NCBI GenBank assembly: GCA_037367405.1
Contig: JAZKJV010009792.1
Coordinates: 248,001-312,000, forward strand
Length of the DNA stretch: 64,000 nucleotides
Source of the DNA: Ottelia alismoides
Taxonomy: Eukaryota > Streptophyta > Magnoliopsida > Alismatales > Hydrocharitaceae
Direction of reading: 5' to 3'
How positions within the stretch are numbered: position 1 is the stretch's first letter; each line of letters begins with the position of its first letter. Below, piece by piece: positions 50,201 to 59,434 of this stretch. Below the pieces are notes generated by a model. It was not told the origin of the DNA, did not search any database, and saw only the letters and a program-made list of their open reading frames with translations. The position numbers were made by a program, and so were the translations under genes.

Positions 50201-51177
50201 TTATAATGTCACTATATGTTGATGACATTTTGCTTGCTGGAAATGACATGCTAATGCTCAATGAAATAAAAGAAAAATTGAGGAATGAATTTGAGATGAA
50301 GGACATGGGCGAAGCATCCTATGTTCTTGGTATCCAAATAACTAGAGATAGAGGCTCAAGGAGCTTGAGCCTAAGTCAAGAAAAATACTTGCATACAATT
50401 TTGAAGAGGTTTGGAATGCAAAATAGCACTCCAGCCCCTACACCACTTGTGATGGGAAAAAGACTTAGTAAAAGTCAGTGTCCCGGAAAGGGGCAGAAAC
50501 CCCTTGATATTCCATATGCACAAGCAGTAGGAAGTTTGATGTATGCAATGATGTGTACAAGACCTGATTTGGCTTTTCCTGTAAGCCTGGTAAGTAGATA
50601 TCAAAGTAATCCCGGAATGGCACATTGGGAAGCTATAAAGAGGATTATGAGATATTTAAAAGGTACTGTACAATTAAAATTAATTTATCAAGCAGATTCA
50701 CTTGAGGTGGTTGGATACTCCGATGCAGATTTCGGAGGAGATGTTGATGATAGAAAATCTACATCAGGTTACCTTTTCATGTTTGGTGGAGCGGCTATTT
50801 CTTGGGGTAGCAAAAAACAAACATGTGTTTCTAGACATACACAAGAAGCCGAGTACATTGCATGTAGCATGGCCACCACTCATGCAGTTTGGATCAGACG
50901 CTTTCTTGAGAACTTAAGTCTCGAATTGGTTAAAGAACCAATTGAAATATTTTGTGATAATCAAGCTGCAATAAGTTTGATTAACAGTGGAGCAAATAGT
51001 TCCAAGGGAAAGCATATTGAGATCCATTATCACTATATTCAAGATATAGTGGCTAAACAAGAAATCAAGGTAACATATATACCTACCAGTGATATGTTAG
51101 CTGATTCTTTTACTAAAGGAATTGCAGCTGGAACATACATTAAACATGTTGGTTTAATGAGACTCAGGAATGATTGA
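47113..51177 (+). CDS. Copia gag-pol polyprotein of E (1,354 codons; probable start at 47203)
   Basis: One intact ORF encodes all copia parts in order. Gag of the UBN2 type covers about residues 40-235. The CCHC zinc knuckle is CYGCGSFGHFKANC (272-285). Aspartic protease has DSG at 326-328. Integrase has a zinc-binding H461/H466/C492/C495 and the triad D521, D584, E620 (D,D35E). RT has FQMDVKTAFLNG (Asp950) and YVDD (1035-1038). RNase H has D1204, E1247 and D1282. The annotated first Met opens a hydrophobic stretch; the more likely start is Met31 (47203, AAAATGGCC, MAGKLVATEL), where homology to gag begins. The product would be cut by its own protease to build the particle, copy the RNA and integrate the DNA. 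No frameshift or stop was found. The clade within copia is not assigned. Confidence 0.96.
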   Translation: MYLLFLSIFVYLLVSLFFYFSSISSIKFRKMAGKLVATELVKLEHLNGTNYEMWSRRVRYGLMHDNIHSVIDKPAPELPENPTVEQMRTHEQWEKMDNRARSFMLIHMEDNLIRVFETQENAFKLWNAVKEKYHSKSEVSIQLLLHKYNSLKMKESENVIDHVNKMIVMAKDLAAAGSEIPDRLQVATILNSLPSSFDVAATSLRLSGTIKNVSDLPAQLAMEQDLANQRKKTEVFDVEPEDEANAVQSKKRWGPSKAIFKGKRSKVPRGSCYGCGSFGHFKANCPKRKNASVSKGQERKNQHKPEFAAVVECNSAVTECEGWWIDSGATRHISKTKEGLVDFKELQKGEQRIYMGNNTYLDVEGVGTYKLDLGSSIMVLNDVLYAPGIRRNLVSVPVLLKKKFEVRFYNNRVTIGKDRKIFAMGKFVPGDDLFCLNVTYESMKESSDYSLCFLSMYDLWHMRLGHPGNSKMDQLVKMNLIPSMTGTRTLPCEHCLTGKMTRKPFSEGTRSKELLGLIHSDICGPLSVSTHSNKEYFITFIDDYSKYTYIYLLSRKAEAFEMFKRYRMEVEKKLGRPIKTLRTDRGGEFNSNEFKDYCIREGISRQTTMPYTPQQNGVAERKNRTLMNAVRCMLSHSCLSKRFWGEAVLTANYILNQIPTKSVDSTPYEVWSGRKPELSHLRKWGCTAHVLIPSQLRDKLEFKTLKCRFIGYSEKSKGYRFFHDTRGLIESRDATFLENQDEKEHEIEETEPLIILEDNENDIEARQEILDDIPHPEMEHEPIVNIEPLEEVGGPTQPTGIIGNKRPRTQPAWMDDYYLYGCEVSCYTVDEDIEDCTDPISFNEAMASNESESWTAAMRDELDSIERNDVWELCDLPEGRQSIGCKWVFKKKYRIDGTIDKYKARLVAKGYTQKAGIDFQETYSPVAKFASIRMILAIVAYMDLELFQMDVKTAFLNGELREDIYMRQPEGFQVEGKEKEVYKLKKSLYGLKQSSRQWYLKFHDTVIKFGFFANKLDNCVYVKKSESKFVIMSLYVDDILLAGNDMLMLNEIKEKLRNEFEMKDMGEASYVLGIQITRDRGSRSLSLSQEKYLHTILKRFGMQNSTPAPTPLVMGKRLSKSQCPGKGQKPLDIPYAQAVGSLMYAMMCTRPDLAFPVSLVSRYQSNPGMAHWEAIKRIMRYLKGTVQLKLIYQADSLEVVGYSDADFGGDVDDRKSTSGYLFMFGGAAISWGSKKQTCVSRHTQEAEYIACSMATTHAVWIRRFLENLSLELVKEPIEIFCDNQAAISLINSGANSSKGKHIEIHYHYIQDIVAKQEIKVTYIPTSDMLADSFTKGIAAGTYIKHVGLMRLRND

Positions 51178-51291
51178 GTCAAATTGGAGGTGTCATGAAT
51201 AATGGACCTCAAGTAAACATCTCTAAGAAGATATACACTTCTCGAATAGTGGGAGTGTGGAATATCATGACCATTTTGGTCAAGTGGGAGA
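51178..51291 (+). promoter_or_regulatory. 3' untranslated part and polypurine tract of E
   Basis: About 110 bp from the stop codon to the LTR, ending in GTGGGAGA (51284-51291), the plus-strand primer. A similar AGTGGGAGTG lies 40 bp upstream. Confidence 0.85.
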
Positions 51292-51550
51292 TGTTAGACC
51301 GTTACAAGAACAATGACCTTCAATGGTCATGAATACAAAGATAATGGCCATGAATAAGATGATATGAATATCGAAACATCTATTATAATTGTAGAGACGT
51401 TACAGAATCTTTGGGCAGTTATTGGGGGCGTACAGGTCACTGGAAGGCCCTATATATGGGTGTTCTTCCCATGGAGAAAAACACACAAGAACAAGAACTC
51501 GAGTGAGTCCTGGGAGCCCCCAAAATATCTTACCCGAATTTTGTTCTTCA
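51292..51550 (+). repeat. 3' LTR of E (259 bp)
   Basis: Same as the 5' LTR but for A at 51378. Followed by target duplication GTATC at 51551-51555. Confidence 0.97.
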
Positions 51551-51793
51551 GTATCTTGAAAAGATGCATATTATAACAATATCTTTATGGATTCAAGCCA
51601 TGTAAGAATATGTTTCTTCCTAGTCTTTTCCTTCTTTTTGGTTGTAGCCTTGTGCTATTAGTTTAGGTTTGTTTCTTATTTCTTTTTATTCTTCATTATA
51701 TTTATTATTTAAAAACCTAATTATCCCATTATTGTATGATTATGTCATTGTGGAATTAGATCTCATTCTTCATTTCTTGTAAATTTAATTAAT

Positions 51794-52315
51794 TTTCCTT
51801 ACGTTTCATCCCTCCAAAATTCATCTTTTATTTGCTTCTTTAATGTTCAAAGATTCTATTTGAGATACAAAGGCATTTAGTATGAAGTTAATATTTAAAC
51901 TTGATGTTGAACTATATTTTGTTTAATACATTATCTGTTATCTATTAGGATGGTTTTTTTAATTATAGAACCATGCCTTAGGCAAATTGTGTAATCATGT
52001 CCTCTATGCTGCTTACATCAATAAAAGAGATTTCTTCTATCTTTCTATTTTTTAATTCTTCCTATGTTTCATCCCTCTAAAATTCACTTCTTTAATTTTC
52101 TAAGATTCTACTTGAGATACAAAAGCATCTAGTGTGAAGTTAATATTTAATCTTGATGTTGAACCATATTTTGTTTAATACATTATCAATTATTTATTCC
52201 TTAGGATGGCTTTTTTTTATTATAGAACCATTCCTTAGGCAAATCGAGTGTAATCAAGTCCTCTATGATGCTTATATCAATAAAAGAGATTTCTCCATCT
52301 TCCTCTTTTATTATT
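51794..52315. repeat. Direct tandem duplication in G (two units of about 260 bp)
   Basis: GTTTCATCCCT, GATTCTA-TTGAGATACAAA, TTGATGTTGAAC and ATCAATAAAAGAGATTTCT recur in order at an offset of 259-263 bp. The units are well diverged, so the duplication is old. It lies between the RT and integrase parts of G. Confidence 0.8.
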
Positions 52316-53268
52316 TCTTCTTGTTTATTAACTTGCTGAAAATCTTATTTAAGTTTAGTATAAGAGTTTTTTGTTTTTCAAAAATTTTTTATTGAAAAAT
52401 TTGTCAATTTTACTATGATTTGAATATCCAATGAAAATGCAATGTTGTACTTTAGCTTCAGATCCAATAAAATATTTACTTCCAAAAACTCTGAAGTAAT
52501 TTGTTTTAGATTTTCTTTCATAAAGAGTTCATAACTAGTTTTGTTATCTTATTAGAACCGTATTTCAACATTACCAACGATGTAGGCTGCTTCGACCCAA
52601 AAGTATTTAGGTAGTCTAGACTCAATAAGCAAGATCCTGTTGCATAGTACAGTTTCTCATATCAACTACACCATTTTATTATCATGATTAATGAAATGGT
52701 AATCATATGTCAGACCATGTTTCTCACAGATGTCTGGAAAAGCTTTGATTTTTAATTTTTTCAGTGCGAATTTTAGTAATATTAGCACATTTCTCCTTCT
52801 TTACTAGCTCACAGAGCTTAATAAAATCATCAAAAGTTTGATACTTATTTTTGAGAAAGACTAGATAAGTGAATCTAGAAAGGCCGTTTAATATGTAGAA
52901 CATAGTCACTGGAACTTCTCATTCTGTTATGTACAAAAAGATTTAAGTGTGGAGTTCTAGTTGTCTCATGGTGGATATTAGGCTTTTGTTCTTAAAGGTG
53001 TTTTTGTGAAATTTATCCTAAAGGTCAAACATCACAATGAATTTCTGTTTCAAGTGCTATGGAAGGTAGTACAATAGCTAAGTCCTTCTAAACTAGTTTG
53101 TTAAAGTATTTTTGGTGAAGATGACCTAATCTTTTGTCGATAAAGAGATATCATTTTATCAAGTATTAGACATTTAAAGGCATCAAGAGATATTATTAAT
53201 TTTAAAAATATCTGAAGAAAATATCACACTAAAACCTTTATCGTAGATCTAATTAACAAATAGTAAAT

Positions 53269-53678
53269 TAAGATATTTACACCCATAACTATGTATACTT
53301 TCATATTTATATATATGAACCCCGATAATTCATAATTACACGAATAATCTCAAATAGTTACTCCGTCTCACATCCATAGCCCTCTGTTAAGTTGGTCCAA
53401 TAACTCAACCACTCATGTGAATTAATCAAACCACACCACATCGAAAGGTTATCATTTACTGATTCTTTTTTTTAAATTTTTAATAAAGAGCAACATGTCC
53501 TTCTTCCCCTCCTCCCCCTCCTCCTCTCCCCTCGCAATGGCAACAACATCATTCCAATGCTGCTCCTCAACCCCCTCTCCGCCCATACGACACCCCATAC
53601 ATCACTCCTTCCAACCCCTCCTCTAGTACCATCCTCAAGCCCCTCCTCCAACCCCTTCCACCTCCACTTCCACCCCCT
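53269..53678. mobile_element. TIR element with C-rich interior, copy 3, cut off by element C
   Basis: It opens AGATATTTACACCCATAAC and continues with a TACTCCGTCTCACATCC block collinear with the left end of copy 1. It runs into a C-rich tract (53495-53678) that ends abruptly at the gypsy LTR of C. The right half must lie beyond that element, outside the window. ORFs here are low complexity. Confidence 0.7.
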
Positions 53679-54156
53679 TGATGAAGCGCTATCAGCTAAG
53701 TTAATTATGCCAAATTGTAGTATGAGCCAATTAACAGACCAATAAAAACCAAGTTGAATATCTCCACAAAGAGGGCTTGGCTTAAATTTATACATGGATA
53801 AGTCCAGGTTTGAACACAAGGACACAAGAAATTAGATCTATTTAATTAGATTTTAAATATCTATGTGAAGTGATAAAGTACCGTATCTACGCCAATGATA
53901 AGACATATGCATGCATCATTTTTTATGATTTTGATTTTTATATGCATGTAAATTTAATGTTACAAATGTAGTGCAATAATATAAACACAATGCAACAAAA
54001 CAAAACACTAAAGATATCTCTGAATTTAAAGCTCAAACACTATACTAAATTAAGCATGAGTTAATCCAAATCCATAATCAATTTAAGCTCCAATTTTACC
54101 TTATTGAGCAGTTCACATAAATCAAAGAATTCCCACTTCACTTAACGTATTTTAAG

Positions 54157-55421
54157 TAAGGGTGTTCAAATTTTTTCGGGTCAGCTGGTACCCGGCTTGA
54201 CCTGCTCATTTTGACCCTATACTTACGGGTACCCGTTTAAAACTGATGGGTCAAGTACCTGCTATATCATGACCCATGCCCCTTTAAAAAATCTGTTTGA
54301 ACTAACAGGTATCCTTGGGTACCCGATTATAAGCTTTTACTACCTAATTTATTTTAAACAACACAAATGGTTAGTACAAATACCTATATTATTCTTATTG
54401 CTTTTAAAATATAAATATGGATGTGGATACATATACTAGTAAATATGAAAAATGTATTATCGAACTGTTAAGAAAAATATGGATATGAAATGGATCATAC
54501 AAATCATGATACGAAAATAATAGAAATTAATATGATATAAATTGATTAAATTGCATGCATTTGATGACACTCGCACGATATATCTGTACATATATCCATT
54601 TGAATGGTGTAAATCAATGGCCCAAACAAAATCATAACTCAAGTTTTTGTCAAATTTCGATAGCATCAAAATATCAATTTCGTCGATGTAGCGAAATGCC
54701 ACCAAAATGGCATCTTTTGTCATATGCCTTTTTCGGTGCATACCGTTGATTTGGTGTCACATTCGGCTAAATGTTGATGATATTTACTTTTATGGACACT
54801 ATTCATATGCTGCAAACCCAACATATAATCAAAGTATCTATGGAAATGACATCATATATAGAATGGTATGCAAGTAAGAAAAAGTGACAAGAGTATTATT
54901 AGTCTGAAATCATGAGCACTTGGGCAGATTCTGCAGGTGGTGTCTCCAAGCTTACCCTCTCTGTTCTCAATGAGGAACATCATGTCCGGCACCCATGTTA
55001 GGTGCATATATGCCAAGGTGGCAGTGCATCATCACCCAAGCCCGGGGATTGCCCGCTACAAATTTCATACCACCACCGTATTCCTCCGTGGTGGATCAAC
55101 CATATAGAACTTGCCTGCTTCCACTATCGTATCATAGTTTTCTAGTCTCAATCACCAACTTGTAGAAATCGTAGCCGTCGATGTGCATGAGATGTTCAAT
55201 TCTATCCTTTGATTTATTTTATCAATAAATATGTAATTCTCTTAATAAAGGTAGCACTTCCACAGGTACCTGTTGGTACCCATTACCCATTGATATTAAT
55301 TGGGTACCCGTTATGATCAGGTACGTATTGGAATGGGGCGAGTCGATCCATGACTCAATAACAATGGGTCAGGGCAAATCACAATCAAATGGATCGGATA
55401 CCCATCCCATAGACACCCCTA
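54157..55421. mobile_element. Non-autonomous hAT element (1,265 bp) carrying a laccase fragment
   Basis: Ends TAAGGGTGTTCAAA and (complement) TAGGGGTGTCTATG agree at the outer 9 bp except one. Flanks ATTTTAAG (54149-54156) and ATTTAAAG (55422-55429) form an 8-bp target duplication with one mismatch. Subterminal DNA on both sides repeats GGGTACCCG-like words. The interior holds no transposase but a plant gene piece on the minus strand (54910-55200). Confidence 0.82.
54910..55200 (-). pseudogene. Captured laccase (multicopper oxidase) C-terminal fragment
   Basis: Minus-strand translation in shifting frames follows the copper-binding C-terminal domain of plant laccases. EHLMHIDGYDFY corresponds to the HPxHLHGxDFY site, NYDTIVEAGKFYMVDPPRRN to the KFNLVDPxxRNT stretch, then NTVVV. 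MKFVAGNPRAWVMMHCHLG corresponds to the IRFxADNPGxWxxHCHL site with the His-Cys-His ligands. WVPDMMFLIEN corresponds to the WGLxxVFxVENG end. At least three frameshifts, a missing His-Leu-His order and a stop show it is dead. Laccases oxidise phenolics and polymerise lignin; this piece cannot. It lies wholly within the hAT element, so it was probably carried there. Confidence 0.8.
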
Positions 55422-57819
55422 ATTTAAAGCACTTAATATGAGTGTAATTGATTACCTAATCAATTTCAATATATATTAAGCAAATCACAATCCAAATAAA
55501 ATCAGAAAGCAAGATGAGGTGAATGAATGATAATTAAATTTAGATCAAACAAGAGTATGCTTCTTTAACTAATTAATTAATTAAGTTTCACGAAGCACAT
55601 TAGAGAATAAATCATGCCATTGAAAAGACAATGATCATAGCTTTAAGATTAGACCAGTTCAATTAATTTGGATTTAAAATGTTCAAGATATTCAAACAAC
55701 AATCCTAAGGTTATTTGCAAAAAAACATAAATAAAAAACACAAAGAATCATAAAGTAGTCCAAAAGGGACATAAATGGAATATACAAAGCCGACGGTCTT
55801 ATCTTGTAAATATCCCATATGCGGTAGTAATTTTGTAGATACTAGAAGCTGTCAAGGTGTTTCTACAAAACTCTAGGCATGACACGTGAAGGAGGCTTGC
55901 GATCCTAGGCTTGGGACATGCTGGAGGGTGGTTCGGGCCATGTGTGTGGCTCTCACACTTCGGGGCAGGTGAGGATCCACCTGACACTGAAGGCTCTGAG
56001 GTTGGTGCTGATCTGGCTGTGTACCATATGATCAAACTGATCCAGTGACAGCTATATGCTCCTCGTCCTCCGCGGAGGTGGATCATCGGCAGTGCTCCGG
56101 CGAGGCTTCTATTCCTCATCCTTGCTCCTTTTACTCACGTGAAGATCGCTGAAGCTTTGTAGCTGCCTATCAAGGACGCTCGAAGGTCAGAGGAGGCGTG
56201 GGACATCTTGATTTGGTTGGTCGATGCTCGGTCGTCGGAGACAGAGAAGATAAACAAAGCTACTTAGAAAATTAGGTCATTGAAGACATTTGGAAACATG
56301 CCGATGTTAACCAATAGCCAAAGAATAATGGAACACTTTGGGGGAGAAATGAGGCGAATGGAAGGGCCTTCGAAGGTGACGGGAGATGGTGCCCTTAATG
56401 GGTTAACCTCCTTTGCAAGGAGATCAACTGGATCGGGGTGGAGGAGGACTTGGATAAGAGGAGGTGAATATCTGAATGTCTAGCGAAGATCAGTGGTGTA
56501 GAGTATATGTATAGATCTAATCATATGATCGAGAAGGTAGCTTTGTTCGACGAATAAAATAAGAGAAAGTAGGGGGAGAAGATGTATATGAGATTACCCA
56601 GAGAATGGAGAGAAGAAGTTCGAGGCGGAACAATGGCATGGGCTTGGAGCTTCATATGCTCCCGGGTCCTCGCTCGACATAGTGGCAAGACGTAGAGCTT
56701 AAGCAACACTTGGAAGGTGGGATGTAACATGATCGAGGCAAGATGTGGAGCTTGAGCAACATCAGGAAGGTGGGATGCATCACGACCGAGGTGGTCGTAG
56801 ATCTCACCGAAGAAGACCCAGGTCTTTGCATGACTTCTCTCTTTCTCTCACTATCACTGGAAGGAGGAAGAAGCTCGTAAGATTCTCACAAAAGGGCGGA
56901 TGATCATGAACGAAGGTTGGAATGGGCGTTTTGTTTGGAGGTGGAGCGGTTGAAGGGGATAGTTTCAACCACTGTCGCACAATCGGTTTGGAGTGGAGAA
57001 CAACAGTGGAGGTTCCAACATGAAGATGGGATGAGCGGAGAACAAGAGGACACCAGAACTATGGAGAGATGACAAGTGGAGCAACATGTGTATTCGGGAG
57101 AAGTTGGTCCGGCGAACAAGCGTGACTCTTAAGAGAGCCAACCGCCTGAGGAAGACGATGAACCATGGCCATTGGATCATGAGATCCAAAGGCCCTAATT
57201 TGGACGTGACGGGGACGACTGGAGCTGCTTGATAAAAGGATCAAGCGGCCTTGATGCACACAGTGATGTGTGAATCAGAGCTAAATGAGGAGCATGGCTG
57301 ATTGAAGGGCTGACACATGAAGGCTCAAGATTAGGCCACGTAGCCCAATCAAAATTAGTAAAAAATAAATATAATTATAATAACATATTAACTGAAGTTA
57401 AAATAAAAAGTGTTTAAAATAAAAGTTGCGTATTTTTTAAAGATCAACTTTCATACAGAAATAAAACCAAAAAACATCATATATACATATTTAATATTCT
57501 TATAAGTATTTTTAAGGAACAAAATACTTATTTTATTTGTTTTGTTATTATTTTTTGGTATTTTGAATAATTAATTATGTATAATATATTATAAACGATA
57601 TTAAACTAAATTTATAGGATTTTAAATAATAAGAACACAAAATAAGGGAAACATTAGACACACATATACGATGATTATGTACTTTTTTATATATAATAGT
57701 TAGCCTTAATTAATTACAAGATGATAGAAGTTAATTCCAATAAATAAATAAATAAAATGATTAATTTAAGATAAAGTGCTAAATAATAAAAATAATATTA
57801 ATGAATATGAGATTCATCA

Positions 57820-57830
57820 CCCCCTACACT
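57820..57830 (-). promoter_or_regulatory. Polypurine tract of element C
   Basis: The minus strand reads AGTGTAGGGGG immediately before the LTR start TGATGAATC, preceded by GACGAGCAAAGTTTA, wording typical of the pol/LTR junction in Athila-like elements. Primes plus-strand synthesis. Confidence 0.75.
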
Positions 57831-59434
57831 TAAACTTTGCTCGTCCTTGAGCAAATAGAGAACGAATAAGTTAGTTGAATCCCTAATTGTGCATGTCAAA
57901 TACAAGACTTGACATTCAAGATACGAGTTTCATGTGACTATTATACTCTATGTTAAACTAAAGTATTACTCAAAAGAAACTCAACTTCCCTAATTATCAT
58001 GTTCTCTATATACATTTAGATATAAGGAGTATAACATTTAGTGTGGATTACATGTACAAGTGTAGTGTCTAAGTTTTGCTCGAGGTTCCAATATAAGAGA
58101 TCGTTGTCAGGACCCAACCCTCAACTCTAGAAAATAAATAGAGTCTCTCTTAATTCCAACATCTCTTTAGTTCTCAGATTGAAAAGTGTGAGATGAAATG
58201 GTATGGAGGATTTAGGTTTGTATCATTTCTTTTCTCCTCTCATAAGAACAACGGTTGCTCGAGTACCTTACTAACACACACTTTTGGTGTTAGTCAGTAT
58301 GCCCGTCAAGAATTCTGGGTCGTCTGCACTTGTTTTTTCGAGATACAACAGGGTGTGTCTCTTTTGAGTATCTATTATATCTATACACCCAGACTTGTAT
58401 TGCTTATGATGTAGAGTCCTTTTATCATGCTCACTCGGCTCATAAGGCCTATTAGCTTTGGTCCAAATGTACACTTAGAAAAGGTTGTGAGCGCTCACCA
58501 TTTATGTAAGCTCTTTGTATTAAAATGTTTGAGCTTGTTTCTTTTTAATACATTTATTCGGCTAGCTCCATTGCTTTCAGTAAGTTGGCACATACTAATA
58601 AACATTTTCATGGTTTTACACATATGAGCACCTAAGACTTTATCAAGATAGTATAGGAACTTTGTTCTCATACAAGCTAAAGTTCTGACACTCATGTTTC
58701 ATGAAGTAATCCTTAATCTCATACCATCATCAAGAATCATAAAATCAGGTCCCGACTCAAACATCTCATCCTAGTTCCTCATGCAAAACATCGACTCATC
58801 ACAATGATAATGCAATCATGCATGTGTAATGTTGGTCATGTTCTTTTAAGAGTAGAGATTATACATGCAATATGGCATGTATATCTTTCAAACTAGATAA
58901 TTTGAGTAATCCAGTCCTAAGATCCTAATGAACAGGAGCGATCAAACTTTGAGTTAAGTGTTACTATAAACCATATATCTTGAACTAAATAAGTTCTCTG
59001 TGTTTGTGAACACGTCAGGAAATAAACACTTATTAGTTAATTATTAATTTATTTTATTTATTCTTTTCAAAAAAAGTGAGCCGTGTGATGGGAAACCTTC
59101 CCGCACGATTCGGAGAGCACTGAAAAACGAACTTGAAATGCGGAGCCCGAGCGGCCGAGGGTTGGTGTTAGGGAGGTAGAGGTGGGCTCGTTGGATGTCA
59201 TTTCTCACTTTTTTTCCTATCGGTGCAAAAATCGGAAGTGAACTGTTCGCGATAGTATTGTACTGAAAACGGTCCTGAAGCCTTGTTCTAAATTATGAAA
59301 ACTCGAGATCAAATCTACAAATAATATGTAAAATATTTTACAAGACCATGTCTCATATGTATAAAGATTTTCAAATATTTTACAAATCATTTTTACAAAA
59401 TCAGCTTTAAATTCCCATACTCGTAGCCCATAAT
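57831..59434 (-). other. Untranslated interior of element C near its 3' LTR
   Basis: No supported reading frame. Only short ORFs, of usual random length for AT-rich DNA. It ends at the solo LTR at 59435. A group II intron domain V-like segment lies at 59078-59111. Confidence 0.5.
59078..59111 (+). ncRNA. Group II intron domain V-like segment (organelle-derived fragment)
   Basis: Exactly 34 nt from GAGCCGTGTG to CGCACGATTC with a central GGGAAACC, the size and layout of group II domain V including the AGC triad and a GNRA-type loop. One base in the lower stem (A where G would pair) breaks a pair. It resembles plant mitochondrial introns more than chloroplast ones. The 3' sequence (CGGAGAGCACTG...) may continue the same origin. 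No exon could be recognised, so the source gene is open. Confidence 0.45.

Larger units (their letters stand above)
45337..51550 (+). mobile_element. Element E: young, structurally intact Ty1/copia retrotransposon (6,214 bp)
   Basis: Identical-length LTRs (45337-45595 and 51292-51550) differ at one base. GTATC target duplications flank it exactly (45332-45336 and 51551-51555). A perfect Met-tRNA primer site, a polypurine tract and one uninterrupted gag-pol ORF are present. It inserted in the RT region of dead element G in opposite orientation. All parts needed for retrotransposition are visible. Whether it is expressed cannot be seen from DNA. Confidence 0.97.
43690..53268 (-). pseudogene. 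Element G: old SIRE-like copia pol, split by E and another insertion
   Basis: Minus-strand translation recovers copia pol in order. Pre-integrase (DKRLGHLHQKYFNKLV) is at about 53155-53085. The integrase core (GLSRFTYLVFLKNKYQTFDD) is at about 52890-52830. RT start (LAQGYNQKEG) is near 51650, then interrupted by element E. RT resumes with LYQMDIKNTFLSGFIKEEVY (about 45328-45268), KLKKVLYRLKQAPN, and ILIVQIYLDNIILDH, where the catalytic VDD is changed to LDN. RNase H fragments include LDYDYAGSRTDKENTG (near 44600-44545) and, beyond the insertion at 43964-44541, NHIDVCHHFLGENVLKGDV (near 43840-43785). Many stops and frameshifts. A dead element, much older than E. Confidence 0.82.
53679..57819 (-). 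repeat. 3' LTR of element C (4,141 bp including a hAT insertion)
   Basis: The minus-strand start TGATGAATCTC at 57819 directly follows the polypurine tract. The likely end is ..GCTTCATCA at 53679, where the C-rich host sequence begins. Removing the hAT element at 54157-55421 leaves about 2.87 kb. The outer end rests on the junction and on the CA dinucleotide. ORFs inside it are not supported. Confidence 0.72.

Noticed and set aside
51364..51576. Small plus-strand ORF in the 3' LTR of E (also 45409-45703)
   Set aside because: Same chance frame in both LTR copies, running out of the LTR into unrelated sequence.
56280..57259. Several 60-75-codon ORFs around 56-57 kb
   Set aside because: They fall within the LTR of element C, have no family match and overlap in several frames.
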